From Cyclospora cayetanensis (lineage: Eukaryota; Apicomplexa; Conoidasida; Eucoccidiorida; Eimeriidae), in NCBI RefSeq assembly GCF_002999335.1, contig NW_020312065.1, positions 58,060 to 122,059 on the forward strand: a stretch of 64,000 bases of DNA. The letters are read 5' to 3'. This document shows, piece by piece, positions 34,573-46,253 of the stretch. Numbering within the stretch: position 1 is the first letter of the stretch; each line of letters begins with the position of its first letter. A model generated the notes under the pieces. That model saw nothing but the letters and a program-made list of their open reading frames with translations, was not told where the DNA came from and made no database searches. Made by a program: the position numbers and the translations under genes.

Positions 34573-36857
34573 TTTCCACGCTTAGGCGCGGAGCCTGCGC
34601 TCTGGAGGCGCACGAGCCCCTCGTGTGTCTACAGTGAGTTGAAGAGCTGCAGATGTCCTTGATGGTATGGCTGCATGGATGGACTGGGTGGCTTGCTGCG
34701 CTGCGGAGCAACGGCAGCAGGGAGATGCAATGTGCGAGAGAATCAAGCCAGAGCCTCTATTCAGACCACTCTGCGGGAGATGTAAGGTCAGCGCATTGCA
34801 ACCCGGAAACTTCGACGGCCGTGTGATGACGCGAGCACTGCGCATGCCGTTGGTTGGTAGCTGCAGCACCTCTTCCGTTTCTTTAGAATCGTGGAGCAGC
34901 ACACACCCCCAGCAAAAAACCAGCAGTCCAATCAAAGATGAAAAATAAGAGCAAATAACTTTGTAATTGTGGACCCTTACACCAGCTTCCTTGTGGGATG
35001 TGCTCTAAGAAGCCCCTAAACGGCTACCGGTACCTTAGCGGTCCACCCCCATCATCCCGTATATTCCTAGGCGCTCTTCACACGTGCGCGTCCCCGAAAT
35101 GCAGCTTTTGTGGGGGCTTCCATGGCAAGCAATGTACTCCTGGTAGTCTTTGAGAGGGAATATCTGGCCAGTTACACCACAAGGCGGCAAAGAGTCTCCC
35201 CATTCCCATTACCCCGTAGTCTTCCTGATGTTATGACACCCTAGTGAAGTTTTCGGTTGTCGAGCTTCGCATTCAGCTATGCCCGAAGCATGCCTTAGGG
35301 GAAGTGTGTTGGCGCCAAGGCGAGAAAGTTGTAAGTGCACCTCAGCTACGCAAGCATGCGTGTTATTTCACCACATGGCCGTTGTGGTTTCGGTTTTTAT
35401 GCCGGCGCATTGGGTATAAGGAAAATTTGGTCACTCACTCATGTCACCCAATTTTTTAATCGCTATGAAAAGTGAATCTGTGCTCCTATGTCCGAGCAGA
35501 CTCTACCACGACTCCTTCACAGAGAGTGTCCACAAACATGTAGAGCAGCACAGTTGGTGTACACAAGGTCCGTGAAAATGATAAGTACTTCATTCCGTTG
35601 GGCTTTTTCCTTGGTACTAAGCAAAACAGCATCCCGCCGGAAAATCTATCTCTCATCTAGGGTCTCCGTAGGTGGACATTTGATCCAGACTCGGTAGGAA
35701 ACCTGACAGGTTATACAGCGGCTTTCCAAAAACTCTGGCCTCGCGTTCTGTCCCCACACCTGAGGGTTACGACATGACGGAAGAGGTATAGTGCACTCAG
35801 CTGCATCCTGTACGCACTGCAAGCATCCACACCAAACTGCACATATAATCATATGCACACGCACACACCATTGCGTTATCTCATATCGAGCGACGTTTAC
35901 TCTGCAATAATTGGATGCAGAAAGAGAAAAAACTATCAATCAATTCATCAGGAAATGCTCGTTAACTATTAAGTGTGTAGTTGCGGCTGTAGCAGGAAGC
36001 TTAGCGCACAACAGGATGCGTGAACCAGCCATCATTAATCGGGCGCGTTCTAAAGCTTTCTTTGCGAAGCTGCATTCCATAGGCGCTCAAGTTGAGACTT
36101 GCTAGATATCTACATTTATGCTTTGTTGCATGGCGACGTAAAGGCACAGACCGGCAGCCCATGCAGGATGTATTTCGAGGAACACCATAACCTACTGTAA
36201 CTGCCCACTTCATGGGCATACATAGATGTGCATTTCTGTAGACTTGGGCCTTGTGACATGTTTATCTTGATGCTTCTTGTCCATTTCCGGAGTGCTGTAA
36301 GGAAGAAGCCATCGTACGAACACCGCCAGCACTGGAATTCAGCCAGCGGGACAGCGGGACGTCGGAGCCTCACTGGAAGGCCCACCAAAGGGGAAGGAGA
36401 AATGACCAACTGGGATCTGAATCATTGCCCTTTCGTTCTTCGGGCTACAAGCACCACTTTTGATCGCTGGGCCGTCCACTTAAGGCCAGCAACGTTCCTC
36501 TATTGGCACTCTCCATTGCTAAGAGCCTCCTTGCCCGCAACGGAATTGCTACTAAGTAGCTTCAGCTAATTTTCATTGGAAACTCGGGCTAACAGCAGAG
36601 TCTAGATATTTCTTAAAATGTGAAAATGCCCGTCGAAGTGATAAAGTCACATGGTGCCGGTGGGGGAGGGAGGGCACATTCATCAATAGCAAAGCAGAGT
36701 CCTACCATGATAGACAATATACATTTTATCCTTTTGAGGCGTTAAGCAGCTCATAAGGCATTTGGCGCTCCCATCCATACATACCGCTGTCATCTCGATA
36801 CTTCGGGAGTCGGAAGGCACCTCGCCGGCCAGCCGGCCCCGCCTACGTGCGACATCT
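34573..36857. other. Intergenic stretch upstream of LIS1, no supported gene
   Basis: This holds the presumed LIS1 promoter and the 3' flank of the lipase gene. The ORFs present are short, overlap on opposite strands and lack motifs. Confidence 0.45.
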
Positions 36858-39800
36858 TTAGGCTGCCTCGCCAGCTTGCCTAGAGACCGTGCCTGCTTCG
36901 AGCGCTATAAGTCGCAGTACCAAATTCATCCTTGGGCCAGCTGCGATGAGCGCGGAATTAACCATATGAGCTGAGTACTTGATAAGGTGTTCAGTGATTA
37001 GGGGAGCAGCAAGACCCGAGCCATAGTCTGCCTCCGGCACCAAGTCTGCCATAATGGTGAGAGTTGCGGTGTAGGAGAGAAAGTGAGTAAGCATCGGATT
37101 CAAGAAAACAGAGTCCACATCATTCATGTTGACCAAAGCACCGAAAGTGCGCTTCAGGAAATTTCCTGGATGAAACTCCTTCCGAATCCACAACTGTCCC
37201 GAAAAATCAGGATCCACGGGGTTCGCTGATGCGACTACAACCTTTTTCATATCTTCAAGCATTATCTGAGGATCAGTGAAAACAAAAGATCCGCAAAAGG
37301 TTGGGATTTAAGGTTGTGAGGCACGTGAGTCAAAAGGCAATGCCCAAGTGCAGCGCATACGCTTAACCGAGGCATCCCCACAACGAGTCAAGTGATTTAA
37401 AATATCCGTGTGCTATATATATGCAAACACTACGGTATTCTAAAATGTACTTTGTGGCTAGAGGCAGAACCCTAAGTGTAATAGGCATATGGTTCGGGGC
37501 ATGACTTGCTGACTAGGGGAAACAAGGAGCTGATTGTTGAATGCACACTGTAAGGTCTGTTATTGATACTTTGTTGAAGCACGAATACGGTAAGCATCTG
37601 CTTGCTAGCACGGCAGCGTTACTCTGTAGTGGTATGGTTTTCTCCACTGAAGTCCATGACCGAGTCCTGGTTCGCCGTTTAGTGTGGTCACAGGGTCGAC
37701 GCTGGTTGCAATATCGTGTGCAAGTACTCCCGATGCCACGAATTCTTCGTAAGCAGTTTCGTTTCCCCACTGTTCACAACACAAAAGGCATGCCCCCCGC
37801 CATCATATGCTCCTGAAACGCTCATGAAAAAGGGTCTGAAACAAGGTGGCTTCCTTGCTACGGACCATCGGCGTACTCAAATCTTCCCCACTTCCTGACT
37901 CACCGCGGGCGAGCCGAACGTAACACATCTGATTTGCAATAGGCGGCTTTGCACCAGTGCACGCGCCTTGACGGCGTAGTACCAAGCAGTGATCTGGGCG
38001 ACAGCTGAGCCCAAAGAGTGGCCGGTGAAAAGGACGACCTGTCGCCTTCCTGTTGCGTTGATTTTTTCTGTAACTTCCTCAATGTCTTCATCTATTATCT
38101 TCTTAGCTGCCCGCTTGAACAGAAACAAAAAGCCGGAGTGGATCCTAGCTTGCTTGGAGGGAGATAACTCCGGATCCACAACAGTTTCCCACATCGTGTT
38201 GAGAAGCCAGAGCTGCACGTGCCACACCCCCGAAGCGCTGATAAACACACCACTGATAAATATGTATATACATTTGCCTCTGCGAGAATTTTTGCATCAG
38301 GAAGGGGCATGTAAGGACGCATTCTCAGCATAGCACGCCGAGCAACCATTCAGAATGCCTTTAAGTAAAAGGTGCTCATCGGAAGGGTGGTGAAGGTTAT
38401 AATGCTTTACTGGAGAGCTCAAGCACTCGTTTGTTAATGGAGGCATCAGTATCAAAGAGTCTTAAAGTTTATGCACGCATTGGTATAGATGATGAGAGTA
38501 TAGGTAAATGGAATACCTTTGGCAACGCTGTGCCTCTAGCAGACCAAATCCTGTCCACGTAGTCGCTCTGCGTCTCCTCAGTTTCCCAGCTGACCCAATT
38601 AGAGTCTCTCTCGAGCCGGAAAAGCCAGGGTGTTTCTACAGGCCGAAGGTATGTTGCATCAGAGCCACACGTATCTGGGTTAACCAGAGGAGGGCACTGC
38701 ACAACAGTTGAGCTGACGGGGCATTGAGGCTCTTTTTTCTCCAAGAAGCCAGTAGGGTCCCACATCCCCATTCTCCCCCATTGCGCCGTAAGGCGCCCCT
38801 TGGGAGCTTTCACCTTGTCAAAAAACTCTAGGTCTGTCAGATGTTGGGGGCAGGTTGCATATTCCTGTGCTGTTGGAACCGCTGAGGGATCCACATGAAA
38901 TCTAGGGGTGAGGTTGTCGTACCGCAGAGGCGCTGCGAACAAAACGGCGTAGCACCTCAGGGGTTTTCAGTATTCTAGAGTCACTTCTACGAGCTCGCAG
39001 ACGGGGCAGAGGGGTTCCCCATGGAGTTACTTCATGATTTTGCGGATACTCCGAACGTGAGCTTAGGGGTCTTTACCGGTACACGAAATACCTGCTTCGG
39101 CTGTTGTCATGGTGGCCACGCGCGTGACCCTCCAAGGCTTAAAAAAGAAGGTGTTAGCGTTCATATTTTGGCTCCATTGCCACATATATCCAGTATCGTA
39201 CATCATTAGCTGCAAGGCCCAAAGATTGTGCCATGAATTGTACACTTCCTTCTTCCAATTACCGCGAAAATTGAATGTATCGCGTTTTCCAGCGGTACGC
39301 CGCGTGGTTCTGTTTCCGTCGTATATGCGAGGTTGCCAGTTCTCTGGGATTTCTTTGGGAAATGACACTTCAGCCCCCACGCGTCGCAGATAGTCATAAA
39401 TGGGGTATGTTTTGTACTCTGGGCTATCTGGGCTAGGGTAACGGTGCGGATCCTGCCAAGACTTCTCGGGGTAGTCCTCATGCGTAATGCATGTAGTAGC
39501 TGCGAATTAACAGGCGTGTGCAGTAAGATTGTCTCAAGTAGCTCTTTGAGGCCGGAAAACAATGCTACGAGTGTAATGCGTAGGAGAAACGCCGGCGGGC
39601 CGCAGCTATCTAAAAGCAATGCGAGCACGATTGCACAAATGAGGGGGGGACGGTGAGACAAACCGAATTGAATAAGGTCCTTTACGGGTTGTAGCAGCCG
39701 CAGCTCGCTCAATACAATGTGGTTTATCGCTTCGCCGACATTGGCATCCAGCATGCTGATGTGCATTTCCGAAAATCTCTCGACCAAGTGCCAGACCAAG

Positions 39801-40570
39801 CGCAAGCTTCTAGAGGATATGAGTTTCATGATCCATTGCTTCTTCTTTGCAGTAAATGCAAGATTAGCGGCTAAGACAAGAGCAAATCTTAGTCGTGGGT
39901 GTATTTCTCGAAGGCTTTCGATGTCCAGGCCTTGTATATTGGATGAGGACTCGTCCAGCTGACAAACAATGCACACGGGGTCCGACGAATTACGGGTAAT
40001 TCCACTACTGGAAAAGTAGAAGTTGTTGCATACTTGCAGAGAATCATACGCTGCTTTGCTATAGTTTACGTCTAGCCCGAGGTTCGTAAGGTCCGCCGTT
40101 TGCTTCACGTCTTTCAGAGTGACAGTAGGAGGTAATGCCTCTTTTTGTGCCCCCTTGCTTCCGTAATACGGCGTCTTGCTAAGAATAGACTTGGGACAAG
40201 GAGGGGATGGGCGACCATGTGGGTCCAGCGTAATCACTGGAGGTACTTTCACTGTCTGCGGATGAAGAGAAGGACTCAAGTCAGAGCTAGTAGGAGTGTG
40301 AGCTCCCGCTTCCATCAAAGCAGAACAGTCAGATCGTGTCTTCCCTATAGCCACTGCCGGTACAGCCGAAGCTGTGTAATCCATCAGAAACATTTCTACA
40401 TGGTTTTCCCCAGCAAATTCATATAGAAGTTTGGCAGCTTCGGCTCGCGCCCTCAGGAATTGGTAATCGTGGGTCTCCACTTGGCCAAGGGACCCTTGAA
40501 AGCAGTTAGCACAGATCAAGATGAGATAGGAGGCTACAAAGAGACATGTAGAGGTCAGCTGCTGCATCAT
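36858..40570 (-). CDS. Secreted class 3 (fungal-type) lipase with long N-terminal extension
   Basis: An alpha/beta hydrolase expected to cleave acylglycerols or phospholipids in the secretory pathway or outside the cell. Seven minus-strand exons join in phase: 40570-39664, 39499-39092, 38932-38517, 38404-38337, 38279-37904, 37769-37623 and 37265-36858, about 909 residues. The N-terminus is a signal peptide (LFVASYLILICANCF). Residues about 30-600 form a Cys- and Trp-containing extension I cannot place. The lipase core shows RIHSGFL, the nucleophile elbow VVLFTGHSLGSA (Ser688), RCVTFGSPA, SVDPV (Asp750) and NPMLTHFLSY (His835), a complete Ser-Asp-His triad. The usual oxyanion FRGT is replaced by something like FISG at 607-610. 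The exon 1 donor (G|GTTTGT) and the exon 4 limits are the weakest joins. Confidence 0.9.
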
Positions 40571-43500
40571 TGCGTGCAGGAAGCGTGTGCAAATGTGAAA
40601 TCAGCAACCATAGCCGCAAGGTCACACCTGGTCCTACCCAGGAAGATATAAACTAACAACCTCGCGAGAAGCCTTTATCTATATCCCAAGAAAGCTTGTT
40701 TTTTTCTTCTACAACGGAGATGAAAGTTTCAATAGAGAATGATAAAGGCGACGGCAAACTGGGGGGTCACTTGAAATGGGAAAAGACAGCTGGGAAGTAA
40801 GGTGTTTTCCTTTGTGATTTTGATATGATCGTAAAAAATCAATCTACTGTGAATTTCTTTGAATTTGAAGGGGCAGGGCGCTGAAAAAAACGCCTAATAT
40901 GCCGTCTGGCTGGAGAACGTAGAACAGTAACAGCGCCAGCCCCGCCTAAAAGGATGGCTAACTATTTTTGGATATTTTCTGCGTTTTCCTATGAAAAATA
41001 TCCAAATAAGATCAAATATATGGATTGTTTGGTCTTTTGTGTATACGACTATCGGGAATTTCCTTGATCACATGCAAGATCCAAGTTTCGTGCATTCTGA
41101 TCACCGTCAAACAAAATCAAAAGCTATCCAGGCTGTGCCCCGTATACATACTTTATGAAATCCTGAGAAGCTCACACACAAATAGACTTTTTCGGCTTCA
41201 TTTGCCGTTGTCGTTCCTTAATGGGTGCAGCTGAATGCCGGATCCCCTTCACTAACCTGGTGTGGCCCGCCGGGTGCAGTGGGGAGAAAAGGGGGTGCTA
41301 AGAAATCCTTCAAGATATTGGATGCGAGCTTCCGAATACCTCTCAAACGCTAGGTAATTGCCATATTGGGGTTAAAAGCATGCGGTTAGATGCATATATA
41401 TACTCACGTCAATGTTTTCTTTAAAGCAATAGATTGTGCACACGACAACTCACACCCTAGGACCGCATTCTACACATTAACTATAAATTGATACATACTG
41501 CACGTAATAGGGTGCGTTTGTATGGATGTAGCCCCCAATTCGTAATGCCCCCACAGTAGTTTATTCCCAGTGCTGTAGCACACGCATTTTCAAAAACAAC
41601 TTTACCTGAGGGTTTAACAGAGTGCTGTGGCTGTGCACAAAGTGAGTTCCTTGCGAATTATGTTGATGGACCTCATATAATGATCGGACGTGTGTACTTA
41701 CAGGATGAGTGAACTATGTGCAGATGCCTAAAACCTCAGCGGGTGCTGCCAGCTGCACCCCACCATGTAGTGCATCTTGTAGAGCCTTCTTACGGGGCCG
41801 CACAACCATAAAAATCATATTCGTTCAATAGGCAATCATCGCTTGCTACTTTCTGAGTTTTTTCATTCTCACCTGAATGCGGCGTGGCAGGAAAGGGGGA
41901 AGCTGGGGCATCCACCGTTGTACCCTCTAAAAGATTCCCAGCAATCAAGCCCATATGCATGAAGCAACATAGCCCACAGGCACATCCAGATGTTGTTGTG
42001 GTATGAAGCTCATAATTCTACAGAAATTGATTGTACGAGCAACAAAACGAATCATTCCTATCTTAACAAATTATTAATTACTTATTACGAGCTAATAATA
42101 AAGTGCATAGTTTAAGTTGGACCCTCACAGTGTCCCTTCTCTTCTAGGTCCCTCAACTGTGTGGCACTGGAGAAATGTGACTCGCCTATTATTCAGGCTG
42201 CACGGTCTTCATACAAAGATTCAAAGGTGAGCGCTTTTGCCCTAATGGGCGAAGGACTGAGTCCCGCTTCGGCACCGAGTCACAGTGTACAGAAAAAGAG
42301 TTTCCGAATAGAACTGGGAAATTTGCACTAATTTATTTAAAAAATAACAAGTTGCCTCACCAAGGAGAGCGAAGGACTACTGCATACTATTTTAAGGCCG
42401 TTTCGTGTACGAAATGTGAAGCCATAAGTATGCATGTCCTTCAAAAAAGAGTTGGTTGTAATCTTTAGCCGTAAAAGAGAATTCAGTGAAATCTTTGCCA
42501 ACCATCGAAGACAAAATCTGCATAAACGTACGTATGTAATATTTTGATAGGATAGGGCAGCATTTATCCAGGACTAGCTTAGCCTAAATGATGGCAGCTA
42601 GTCATCGAGCAAAAACTATGCCTCTTTTCAGTAATTGGGGGGTATCATGTTGAAGGTGCTCACGTATGTCTGTATTACATCACAATTACCTTAAGACTTT
42701 AAAATACATCGCTCTTACATGAAGAGCTAAGATGTGGTAGTAGCTGGGACATCGCACCACAAGGGGCAACTAGTGGTGATTAGTCTTGTAAATGACAATT
42801 CGGAGAATATGTAGCTTGGTTTGAATGTTGTGTGGTCCCCTATTTGACGTGCCAGGTACTTTTGATTGCGGCCCTGCCTATTCGAGATCAAGGCGAGTCC
42901 ACTGCTTACCGAAAAGGGCTACGTCTAGGTCGTCCTCAGATCATTCTTTGATATCAAGGCAATCGCACGGTAGAATAGTGCCCTGGGCTGTCCACAATTG
43001 CTTGATTGTTTTGTCGAAGGCTGGGGTCACTGGAGCAGGTACAGCAGTATTTGTGGGAGAGCACAAAGCAGTAACACAGCACGGAAAGGAGACTAGCCTG
43101 TTCAGTTACTCTCACCTGCCCGGCACAGACAGCAGAGGACAAGCAGCAAGGCAGTATGCGGGCCGATAACAACTGCACGAAGAGGACCAACAATTGACCA
43201 TCTTTCGATTTGACATGTGCAGTCTGCTCCGTTTCAGGCGAACGAACTAGAAAGGCCAGTGAAAGCATGCTTCATCGAACAGTATGAGCACATAAATACG
43301 ACGCGTGCAAGCATCCATTATCCTAGCACCTGTCAGACTACATCCTACTGACTTTTGCAATTCAGATTGACTGATATATTGTAATACATCAATAGGGCAG
43401 ACGTTTCATAACATAAAGGCCATTCATTTTGTGTAACTCAGATTGTGTGCATGAAGACAGAGATCCTAAGGAACGCTCTAGCCAACAATGTCGGATGAAG

Positions 43501-46253
43501 AGTTGGAGTCCCTCTATCCCATGTAAACAGAGTGCAAACAGAGTAGCACCTCAGGCAGTGATATTCTCGTAACTGGGTCGTCTTGCATTCGTTCCCCAGC
43601 CCCCACATTTTCTAGCAACGATGTGCGGGTATGCCGGGCGCTGTACAAAAAAATCGGTTTGAATCTGTCGGACCAAAATAGAGAGGGAAGTGAAACGATA
43701 CATGACAGTCCAGCTCACCCAAGTTTTTTCTATTGAATAAAATAAAATAAAATTTTTTTGGACTAATGAGTGCAGACGCGTATCCGTTTGAAATTCGCTG
43801 ACACAATTACAATCGATCTGACTTACCCAGCGATTTGCGCTGAACAACTACTGCCTGTTGTAGTCAGCATTTTACAATTAAACCATGCTAGCTCTCTTTT
43901 TCTTGCTCTAAAGTGATGCATGTACAGTTACGTACACGGGAATATTCTGATCCAGCGTTCGCAGAGGGGGCAGTGAGCGCGCAAAAGCAGCTTTAGACAA
44001 AGGTTGTGTAGGAAAGGGTGAAACTCGCGCCTTCCAAACCATCGTTGGTTCATCCTGTAGGACTTCAATAATACATACACTCCACGCATTAGATCGAGTG
44101 TTAACAAGGTCACCACTAGGAGTTTAACGGTTGCGTACATATGTGCGGTCTCGGGCAAAGAAACACGATTTGCCATATTACACAATATTTAGCCCACAAA
44201 AACCTAAACAAACAAGAAAAGGTTGGTGAAGACGTAACCTTAGTTTAAGAAGTGTACGACGTTAGCACCGGGACTTCGCGTACAGTCTCTGAAGCACCAG
44301 GGAAGAGGTGCAGCGCAAGTGAGATCGAGTTTTTGCATCCTACTGATTCCTTTAAACCTACCAGCAAGAAATATTTTCAAAGCGCTTGCTTAAATTGGTT
44401 TTGCCGTGCATGAGAGCAACCGATCGAGATTTAATATATCATCAGTAACTGGTTTTCATGGTTGCTTCGGCATAGGGCAGCAAGTGAAGGGTGGCCTCCT
44501 TCGGGAGTGCCATCTGTTAAGATAGGAACGATACAGATAAGATTAGCATGGTACCTGCAAAGGCTTGAGGGGTTCCTGAGTGACTGATTATCGCTAGATG
44601 GACGCAGGAAGAGGTAATTTTCTTGTCATCAGCATCGAAATCCTGTTCCTCAGAGCAACACTGCTTCCATGAATGACCACAGCTTCGGCACTCACAATTG
44701 GTGGATAAAGTGCACTGCAGAGGAGGTGCTCCACGTGAAAGGTGCAGGACAAGAAAGAATGTTCTTGTATTTTTCGTCCGCATGTGAGTTTATAGGCGGA
44801 GTAATTGACTGTGCACTTTTTGATAGAAGAAGCCCTCACTGGAAGCAATGCCAAGACTTCTTCGCGAATTACTCGTCGTTATCCACCGATTTCCTTATAT
44901 TCTCAATGGCTTCTTACCTGAAAAAGCCAACGCAGAAGCAAAATCCTGGGCAATTCGATGTCTGCGCAAGTGCATCCTAGGACAAGGCTGTAGCGATTTC
45001 CACTGCCGGCTGTGTTCGAACCATTGCACTACCGTTCCAGAGAGTGCTAAAGAGCCATAAATTTATCATGCATCATTGTAGGTGCAGCTACGGCCACAAT
45101 ACCTTTCGAGTTCCTGTTCCACTATATGGCAAGGTATGACGTATTCCCTCGAAATTTGGGAGCTGTCACAATCCAACATATCTTTGTTATTTTCCGCTAT
45201 GCCTCCTCTCCAGGAGTTCGGGTAGCTCAGGGTTTCGTCGTACCTACAATTTCACTTATGCACCCCTTTTGTGCATTACGGCATCATGCCTTTGATTGAC
45301 TTTAGAACAACCGAACTTCGGTTCAGGAACATTCAAATGCGTATTTTGGTTCACATTTGAAGTCCAAACATTAACTCTAACATTACACACTGACCAACGA
45401 GGTGAGAGCCCTGTTATATGCTCAAAAATAAGCCAATTGAGTCTTTGTGAAGATACGGGCGTTCTGCGAATCGTTGCCTGGCTGATTGCCTTCCCTCAAT
45501 TGATCTTAACCTCACGATTTTGTCCACTGAAGAGGCATGCAGCAAGATTGGCTGTATTGCACAACGTGATGTACATGGATTGGAGTCACTGCAGGTAGAT
45601 TGGGATAAAGACACTTGAGCATTCTGGAATCAAGAAATTACTGAAGTCCTAAGTACCTTGCAAATCTGACAATATAAACAGTCTTATCATCACGAGCGAT
45701 GTAGTACCGCCTTCACATGCGGTGTCCCTAACTTGCCTCCAGGTGACAAATATGTAGATGCCTTATGAGCAGATCAAAGGACAGAAGATCCGAACTAGTA
45801 AAATGCAGTAACTGCCAAGGCCGATCCACCCAAATATATTTACCGTTACGACTGCATAGTCAACCTCACGGTCTTCTGTATCCCTCCACGGTGCTAAACC
45901 GGTAGCAACATATCTAAAAAGCCGAACTAGTGCTAGAGTTGCCCCGTGTAGTCTGGATGATAAATGGCATGCACGCACAACAATGCCGTTTTAGCTAGTG
46001 ATTCTAGTGACGTCGATTAGAACCACATGCTATACGCTACGAACTATGTAGCTGCTGAGGCTTTTGCGAAGTCTGAAGACTTCCCTGTCGAACTGGATGT
46101 TGCAGCGCAGCTCCGCGGGTGGATAGGGGTCGCCATGCAGTCACAAGCCATGTTTTCTTTATGAGGCCCCATTAGCCGGATTTGTCTGAAGTAGAATGTG
46201 ATGAGAAGAAGGAAGGCAATACATTGATAGCTTTAAAAAGGGCGGAGGTAATG
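40571..46253. other. Gene-poor AT-richer stretch
   Basis: More than 5.6 kb with no supported exon on either strand; ORFs rarely exceed 100 codons and overlap. It includes the lipase promoter side. A small GC hairpin lies at about 42249-42270. Diverged repeat or retroelement debris is possible, but no motif was found. Confidence 0.45.

Noticed and set aside
42249..42270. Small hairpin around GGACTGAGTCC
   Set aside because: Short and isolated. There is no known ncRNA consensus and no sign of a promoter.
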